DNA from: JAQVUB01 sp033809415
GTDB lineage: Bacteria; Verrucomicrobiota; Lentisphaeria; Oligosphaerales; Oligosphaeraceae
NCBI GenBank assembly: GCA_033809415.1
Contig: JAPXLT010000178.1
Span: 1 to 9,859 of the forward strand
Reading direction: 5' to 3'
Length of the DNA: 9,859 nt
Position numbers and translations under genes: made by a program. Shown here in pieces: positions 5,515-9,859 of this stretch; the first letter of the stretch is position 1, and the number at the start of each line of letters is the position of its first letter. A model generated the notes under the pieces. It saw only the letters and a program-made list of their open reading frames with translations. It was not told the DNA's origin and made no database searches.

Positions 5515-5521
5515 ATCTCAA

Positions 5522-6634
5522 GTGAGTGACGAGTTGTTTTCGACTCCGTTGTTGGGCAGGCATCTTAGTCTTGGTGCCCGGATGGTTCCCTTTGGCGGCT
5601 GGAATATGCCGGTGCAATATAGTGAGGGGATTCTGGCTGAGCATAAATATTGCCGTGAACATGTAGCTCTTTTCGATATCTGCCACATGGGCGAATTTCG
5701 GGTGCGGGGTAGTCAGGCCGCCGCAGACCTGGATCGAATCTTGGCGCGTGCAGTGTTGAATCAGGCTATTGGTAGCTGCCGCTATAATTTTCTGCTCAAT
5801 GAACAGGGCGGAATTATGGACGATCTGATCGTCTATCGGCTCGATGAACAGGAATTCTACCTTGTCGTCAATGCCGGATGCCGAGCAGGGGATGCGGCCT
5901 GGCTACAGAAACATCTGTCGCCGGAAACGTCTTTCCATGATGAATCCGATGCCACCGCCAAACTTGACTTGCAGGGGCCGGAAGCAGCGGCGGTGCTGAT
6001 GCGCCTGGGCGTGGCAAAAGATGCTTTGCCGGCATATTATCACTGGCAGAACATCGTTTTTCAGGGAGTCCCCGTACTGCTGAGCCGCACAGGCTATACC
6101 GGCGAATTGGGTTATGAGCTCTATTTCCCGGCGGAAAAAGCGGAATATCTCTGGGATATCCTCTTGCAGGATGGTTCGGTCAAACCTGCCGGCTTAGGGG
6201 CGCGTGATACGCTTCGCCTGGAAATGGGTTATCCTCTGTATGGTCATGAAATGGATACGGATATCACCCCAGTCGAAGCCGGCTTTGGTGCAATGCTGAA
6301 ACTTGATCAGCCCCGTAATTTCATCGGCAGCGAGGTGCTGCGCGATCCGGTCAAGGGAAAAGCGAAGCGGCAACTGCTCGGTTTCCGCCTGGAATCCAAG
6401 CGTGCCGCTCGGCATGGCACTGTCATCCTGTTTCAGGGCAACGAAGTCGGCGTAGTCACTTCAGGGGCTGTGGCTCCGAGTCTGGATCTGGCCGTAGCCA
6501 TGGGGTATGTCCAAGCAGAACTCGGTTTGCAACCCGGCGACCGCGTCGAGCTGGATATCGGCAAGGTGCGTCTTCCTGCCAGTGTCAGCAGCCTGCCTTT
6601 CTATCAGCAAGGCAGCGCACGAAATAAAATCTGA
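5522..6634 (+). CDS. gcvT: Aminomethyltransferase, T-protein of the glycine cleavage system
   Basis: Cytosolic enzyme of 370 residues (the family is about 360-370). It takes the aminomethyl group from the lipoyl arm of GcvH, releases ammonia and transfers the one-carbon unit to tetrahydrofolate, giving 5,10-methylene-THF. Family motifs run in order: FGGWNMPVQY (24-33), LFDICHMGEF, YNFLLNEQGGIMDDLIVYR with the acidic pair D100-D101 matching the catalytic Asp region of characterised T-proteins, SRTGYTGELGYELY (188 on, E195), GARDTLRLEMGYPLYGHEMD (R228), and TPVEAGFGAMLKL. The C-terminal beta-barrel region (about 280-370) is present. It is the first gene of the gcv operon, and a 40-nt gap leads to gcvH. 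The GTG start at 5522 follows an excellent ribosome binding site and yields MSDELFSTPL, normal for the family. Nothing appears broken or missing. Confidence 0.97.
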   Translation: MSDELFSTPLLGRHLSLGARMVPFGGWNMPVQYSEGILAEHKYCREHVALFDICHMGEFRVRGSQAAADLDRILARAVLNQAIGSCRYNFLLNEQGGIMDDLIVYRLDEQEFYLVVNAGCRAGDAAWLQKHLSPETSFHDESDATAKLDLQGPEAAAVLMRLGVAKDALPAYYHWQNIVFQGVPVLLSRTGYTGELGYELYFPAEKAEYLWDILLQDGSVKPAGLGARDTLRLEMGYPLYGHEMDTDITPVEAGFGAMLKLDQPRNFIGSEVLRDPVKGKAKRQLLGFRLESKRAARHGTVILFQGNEVGVVTSGAVAPSLDLAVAMGYVQAELGLQPGDRVELDIGKVRLPASVSSLPFYQQGSARNKI

Positions 6635-6661
6635 AGTTCTTTAACCCTTAATAACGCAAAT

Positions 6662-6666
6662 GGAGG
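6662..6666 (+). promoter_or_regulatory. Ribosome binding site fixing the gcvH start at 6675
   Basis: GGAGG ends 8 nt before the ATG at 6675. An in-frame ATG at 6660 overlaps this site and has no ribosome binding site of its own, so it is unlikely to be used. Confidence 0.8.
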
Positions 6667-6674
6667 CTGAAAAC

Positions 6675-7040
6675 ATGAAACTTTATGCAGAATCTCACGA
6701 ATGGATTGAAGTGGCTGATGGCATCGCGACAGTTGGAATTTCCAAATTTGCTGCGGATGAACTCGGGGATGTGACTTATCTCGAGCTGCCGGAAGTCGGA
6801 ACGGTTTTGGAGGCCGGTGAAGTGCTGGGCAGCGTCGAATCCGTCAAGGCCGCTTCGGAGATTTTTGCTCCGGCTGGCGGGACGGTTGTTGCGGTCAATG
6901 ACGCCCTCGAAACTGATCCGGCTCTAGTGAATCAGTCGGCAGAAGGCGACGGCTGGATTTGCCGTCTGGAAAACATCAATGCCGCAGACTTGGACAACCT
7001 GATGAACGAGGCTGCCTACCTCGAGTTTGTGAGGAAATAA
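6675..7040 (+). CDS. gcvH: Glycine cleavage system H-protein, lipoyl carrier
   Basis: Small cytosolic carrier of 121 residues (family about 125-130). Its lipoylated lysine shuttles the aminomethyl intermediate between the P-, T- and L-proteins. The family signature is complete: YAESHEWIEV at the N terminus, VGISKFAADELGDVTYLELPEVG, then GSVESVKAASEIFAP, where K58 is the lipoylation site, and the ending GDGWICRLE. The Glu and Ser before the lysine (ESVK) are the usual recognition context for lipoyl attachment. It lies between gcvT and gcvPA, with only one base between its stop and the next ATG. No lipoate ligase or lipoyl synthase gene is in the window, so the modification genes must lie elsewhere. 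Confidence 0.97.
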   Translation: MKLYAESHEWIEVADGIATVGISKFAADELGDVTYLELPEVGTVLEAGEVLGSVESVKAASEIFAPAGGTVVAVNDALETDPALVNQSAEGDGWICRLENINAADLDNLMNEAAYLEFVRK

Positions 7041-7041
7041 A

Positions 7042-8376
7042 ATGCCTTTCATAGCCAATACTGATGCGGAGCGCCAAGCCATGCTGGCCGCTCTGGGTTG
7101 CGATTCCATGGAGGAATTATGGAAGCGCGCACATGTACCGCCGCCGACCTTTGACTTTTCACAGCTGCCTGAAGGCAAATCCGAAATGGAGGTCTTCCAG
7201 CATCTGCGCACCCTGGCCGGAAAAAATGCGACCGACCTGGTCTGTTTTATGGGCATGGGATATTATGACCATTTCATTCCTGCGGCGGTCGGCGAGATTC
7301 TCGGGCAGTCCGGCTTCTATACGGCTTATACGCCTTATCAGGCGGAAGCATCCCAGGGAACATTGCAGGCAATCTTCGAATGGCAGACGGCTATCTGCCG
7401 ACTAACTGGAATGGAAGTTGCCAACGCGTCGCTGTATGACGGCGGAACGGCAGTCTTCGAAGCAATGGCAATGGCACTGCGCTCGAGCAAACGACGCGAA
7501 GTGATCGTCTCCGACGCCATATCACCGATCTTCCGCGAAATCCTGAAATGCTACAGTGCAAACTTGGATTGCGAGATCAAATATATTGCCGCTTGCGATG
7601 AGAAATCTGATCAGGAAAGCCTGTTGGCTGCGGTCAGTGATCAGACTGCCTGCGTCATCGTGCAGTATCCTAATGCCTTTGGCACAATCGAGGATTGGGC
7701 GGAGACTGTTGCAGAGATCAAAGCGCGTGGCGCTCTGGCAATTTGTGCGTCCTATCCGACGGCTCTGGCCCTGATCAAGCCGCCGGGCGAACTAGGCTTC
7801 GATATCGTGGTCGGGGAAGGGCAACCGTTGGGACTGCCGCTTGCTTTCGGCGGACCCTACCTCGGATATATGTGCACAACGACAAAGCTGATGCGTAAAA
7901 TGCCTGGACGAGTCGTCGGCCAAGCGAAAGATGCCCAGGGGCGCACAGGCTATGTCCTGACCCTGCAAGCGCGCGAGCAGCATATCCGCCGCGAAAATGC
8001 GATGTCCAATATCTGCTCGAATGAAAATCTTTGTGCGCTGGGCGCGTTGGTGTACATGACAGTGCTTGGAAAGCACGGTCTGTGCAAAGTCGCTGAACTC
8101 TGCATGAACAAAGCGCATTACGCACTAGAAAAGCTGACTGCCATTCCAGACATCGAGCGAGTAGGCAGCAGCCCGTTTTTCAATGAATTTATCATCCGTC
8201 TGCCGTATGATGCTGACGAGATTGCCGGGTGCCTGCTCGAAAAGGGCTTTGCCGCAGGAATACCGCTGGGGAAATATTATCCCGGGCGGGAAAATCAGCT
8301 ACTGGTCTCGGTGACCGAAAAACGCACGCGTGCTGAAATCGATCTGTTGGCAGATCATCTGGAGGCTGCATTATGA
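7042..8376 (+). CDS. gcvPA: Glycine dehydrogenase (decarboxylating) subunit 1, P-protein alpha
   Basis: Cytosolic subunit of 444 residues, normal for the split P-protein (about 440-450). With GcvPB it forms the PLP enzyme that decarboxylates glycine and loads the aminomethyl group on GcvH. Motifs in order include FMGMGYYDHFIPAAV, YTPYQAEASQGTLQAIFEWQ, LYDGGTAVFEAMAMA, EGQPLGLPLAFGGPYLGYM, a REQHIRRENAMSNICSNENLCALGA block (N323-I-C325), and a C-terminal domain ending in ADHLEAAL. The PLP-binding lysine is expected in the partner subunit, not here. The ATG follows the gcvH stop by one base, with GAGGAA at 7031-7036 as ribosome binding site. Its TGA overlaps the gcvPB ATG by four bases (ATGA), pointing to translational coupling and 1:1 production of the two subunits. 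Confidence 0.97.
   Translation: MPFIANTDAERQAMLAALGCDSMEELWKRAHVPPPTFDFSQLPEGKSEMEVFQHLRTLAGKNATDLVCFMGMGYYDHFIPAAVGEILGQSGFYTAYTPYQAEASQGTLQAIFEWQTAICRLTGMEVANASLYDGGTAVFEAMAMALRSSKRREVIVSDAISPIFREILKCYSANLDCEIKYIAACDEKSDQESLLAAVSDQTACVIVQYPNAFGTIEDWAETVAEIKARGALAICASYPTALALIKPPGELGFDIVVGEGQPLGLPLAFGGPYLGYMCTTTKLMRKMPGRVVGQAKDAQGRTGYVLTLQAREQHIRRENAMSNICSNENLCALGALVYMTVLGKHGLCKVAELCMNKAHYALEKLTAIPDIERVGSSPFFNEFIIRLPYDADEIAGCLLEKGFAAGIPLGKYYPGRENQLLVSVTEKRTRAEIDLLADHLEAAL
8361..8365 (+). promoter_or_regulatory. Ribosome binding site of gcvPB inside the gcvPA 3' end
   Basis: GGAGG ends 7 nt before the ATG at 8373. It lies within gcvPA codons and supports coupled translation through the ATGA overlap. 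Confidence 0.75.
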
Positions 8377-9827
8377 AACTGATTTTTGATCACAGTGTCC
8401 CCGGTCGGCGCGGGGTAGGTCTGCCGGAATGCGATGTGCCAGCCATGAACCGTGTAGCTCTGCCGGAATTTCTGCGGCGTGCGGAGCCTGCCGCCCTGCC
8501 GGAAGTCAGCGAGCTGGATGCAGTGCGCCACTTCACGCTGCTTGGGCGTCAGAATATGGGCGTGGATACTCATTTCTATCCGCTGGGTTCCTGTACGATG
8601 AAGTACAATCCCAAAGTCAATGAACGGGTAGCTGAGCTGCCGGGCTTTACGGAATTGCATCCCCAAGTGCCGCAATTGCGTGGCGGAAATGCATTTTGCC
8701 AGGGTGCTCTGGAAGTGCTCTATGAGACCGAACGCCTGATTTCCATGCTGACCGGATTTGCAGCAATAACTCCACAACCGATGGCCGGCGCCAATGGTGA
8801 GTTGACCTCGATCATGATGTTTGCCGCTTGGCACAAGAGCCGCGGCGATGTTCAGCGCAAAATCATCCTGATACCGGATTCGGCGCATGGCACCAATCCC
8901 GCTTCGGCGGCAGTCGCCGGCTTTGTCTGCCAGGAAATCCCCTCGACGGCGGAAGGGGATGTCGATATCGAGAAGCTGAAGGAGGCCTTGAATGATCAGA
9001 TCGCCGGCATCATGCTGACTACACCGAACACGCTTGGTTTCTTCGATCAGCATGTCGAAGAAGTCGTCCGTCTTGTACATGAAGCCGGCGGATTGGCCTA
9101 TTGCGACGGTGCCAATTTTAACGCCATCCTCGGACGCATCCGCCCGGGTGACTTGGGTTTCGATGCGATGCACATGAATACCCACAAGACTTTCTCGACG
9201 CCGCATGGTGGTGGAGGCCCGGGTTCCGGGGTGGTCGGCGTGGCAGAACGCCTGGTTCCTTTCCTGCCCAATCCCCGCGTAGTCAAAAAAGCCGATGGTA
9301 CGTTCGAACTCTGCCATGACTTTCCGCAGTCCATCGGCTACGTTGCACCGTTCTATGGAAATTTCGGCGTCCTGCTGCGAGCGTACACCTATCTTCTGAT
9401 GTGCGGAAGCAAGGGATTTACACGCATCAGTGAAAATGCGGTGCTGAATGCGAATTACGTGCGTGCACGTCTGGCACCGTATTACGAGCAGAAATATACG
9501 CGCAGCTGCATGCATGAATGCGTGCTGTCGGCCACTCGTCAAGCTGAGAAAGGCGTGCATGCCCTGGATGTCGCCAAGGCCTTGCTTGATGCCGGCTTCC
9601 ATGCGCCGACCATCTACTTCCCGCTGATCGTGCCGGAAGCATTGATGATCGAACCGACCGAAACAGAATCGAAACAAACCCTGGATGACTTCTGCGAGGC
9701 CATGATCGCCATTGCCAAAACCGCAGAGGAAAACCCGGAACAAATCAAAAAATGCCCGCAAACTACACCGGTTGGACGACTCGATGAAGTCGCTGCGGCA
9801 CGACAACCCATACTCACTGCACGGTGA
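8373..9827 (+). CDS. gcvPB: Glycine dehydrogenase (decarboxylating) subunit 2, P-protein beta
   Basis: Cytosolic PLP-binding subunit of 484 residues, within the usual 480-490. It partners GcvPA in decarboxylating glycine. Family motifs in order: SVPGRRGVGLPECDVP near the N terminus, LGRQNMGVDTHFYPLGSCTMKYNP (G72-S-C-T-M-K77), QPMAGANGELTS, PDSAHGTNPASA, DGANFNAILG, and MNTHKTFSTPHGGGGPGSG, in which K272 is the expected PLP Schiff-base lysine. The glycine-rich run after it is also conserved. The C-terminal part (YFPLIVPEALMIEPTETES) is intact. It is the last operon gene visible; a heptamer tandem repeat starts immediately after the stop codon, so no terminator or following gene such as lpd can be seen. 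A long open frame on the opposite strand (8355-9806) is a compositional shadow. Confidence 0.97.
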   Translation: MKLIFDHSVPGRRGVGLPECDVPAMNRVALPEFLRRAEPAALPEVSELDAVRHFTLLGRQNMGVDTHFYPLGSCTMKYNPKVNERVAELPGFTELHPQVPQLRGGNAFCQGALEVLYETERLISMLTGFAAITPQPMAGANGELTSIMMFAAWHKSRGDVQRKIILIPDSAHGTNPASAAVAGFVCQEIPSTAEGDVDIEKLKEALNDQIAGIMLTTPNTLGFFDQHVEEVVRLVHEAGGLAYCDGANFNAILGRIRPGDLGFDAMHMNTHKTFSTPHGGGGPGSGVVGVAERLVPFLPNPRVVKKADGTFELCHDFPQSIGYVAPFYGNFGVLLRAYTYLLMCGSKGFTRISENAVLNANYVRARLAPYYEQKYTRSCMHECVLSATRQAEKGVHALDVAKALLDAGFHAPTIYFPLIVPEALMIEPTETESKQTLDDFCEAMIAIAKTAEENPEQIKKCPQTTPVGRLDEVAAARQPILTAR

Positions 9828-9859
9828 GGGTGCAGGGTGCAGGGGGCAGGGTGCAGGGT
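9828..9859. repeat. GGGTGCA heptanucleotide tandem repeat, cut by window end
   Basis: Units are GGGTGCA (9828-9834), GGGTGCA (9835-9841), GGGGGCA (9842-9848), GGGTGCA (9849-9855) and a partial GGGT. The array begins at the first base after the gcvPB stop and continues past the window. Seven-base units are not a multiple of three, and the array is outside the reading frame. Its total length is unknown. Confidence 0.9.

Larger units (their letters stand above)
5348..5521. other. Intergenic leader of the gcv operon
   Basis: The first half consists of repeats: the 32-nt motif (5352-5383), a shortened arm of the 3016 hairpin (5380-5397), the CCCAGGTT-type repeat (5401-5421), and hairpins CACTGAC (5409-5415) with GTCAGTG (5429-5435) and TGCCG (5438-5442) with CGGCA (5452-5456). 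The segment 5461-5500 is AT-rich and likely holds the operon promoter, but no -35/-10 pair is clear enough to mark. I see none of the conserved core of a glycine riboswitch. Confidence 0.6.

Noticed and set aside
5492..5521. TTG start giving gcvT ten extra N-terminal residues
   Set aside because: The extension would include the AAGGGAGG ribosome binding site and adds residues not found in T-proteins.
7064..7405. Plus-strand out-of-frame open frame inside gcvPA
   Set aside because: The gcvPA frame has continuous family motifs here; the alternative frame is Trp-, Arg- and Ser-rich noise.
8355..9806. 483-codon open frame on the minus strand opposite gcvPB
   Set aside because: It mirrors gcvPB in antisense, has no recognisable motif, and its composition (many Arg, His, Cys, Gln) is what codon bias of the sense gene produces. 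The sense gene has complete family motifs.

Overview
The window most resembles a bacterium of the PVC group, probably Lentisphaerota (Victivallis-like). This is an inference. It rests on a DUF1559-type pseudopilin with an H-X9-DG motif next to a secreted glycosidase-like protein, on moderate GC content, and on intergenic DNA packed with short dispersed repeats. No rRNA or marker gene is present to settle the taxonomy. All recognised genes lie on the + strand.

Layout: (1) 1-792, a type II secretion-style pseudopilin. (2) 793-968, a spacer holding a 19-bp direct repeat and a candidate promoter. (3) 969-2846, a secreted protein with an N-terminal carbohydrate-binding-like module and a (beta/alpha)8 glycosidase-like domain. 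(4) 2847-3649, about 800 bp with no credible gene. It is a patchwork of palindromes and short repeats: a 20-bp perfect inverted repeat, a cluster of REP-like hairpins, TTCGTG and CTTGGCG repeats, and a 9-bp inverted repeat enclosing a 32-nt motif. (5) 3650-5347, a polytopic membrane protein resembling GT-C glycosyltransferases, flanked by oppositely oriented copies of the 32-nt motif. (6) 5348-5521, a repeat-bearing leader. (7) 5522-9827, a tight glycine cleavage operon gcvT-gcvH-gcvPA-gcvPB. (8) 9828 to the end, a GGGTGCA heptamer tandem array that runs off the window.

The gcv operon is the secure functional unit. The split P-protein (PA and PB) decarboxylates glycine and loads the aminomethyl group on lipoyl-GcvH. 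GcvT releases ammonia and passes the one-carbon unit to tetrahydrofolate. The L-protein (lipoamide dehydrogenase) and the lipoylation genes are not in the window. Spacings (40 nt, 1 nt, 4-nt overlap) indicate co-transcription. The first two genes fit the pattern of surface and secreted polysaccharide-processing genes. The membrane protein may act on envelope glycans, but nothing ties it functionally to its neighbours.

I see no convincing new multi-gene system. The most unusual material is the repeat architecture around the membrane-protein gene, the strong hairpins in 2847-3649, and the glycosidase-like protein, whose family and catalytic nucleophile I cannot assign.
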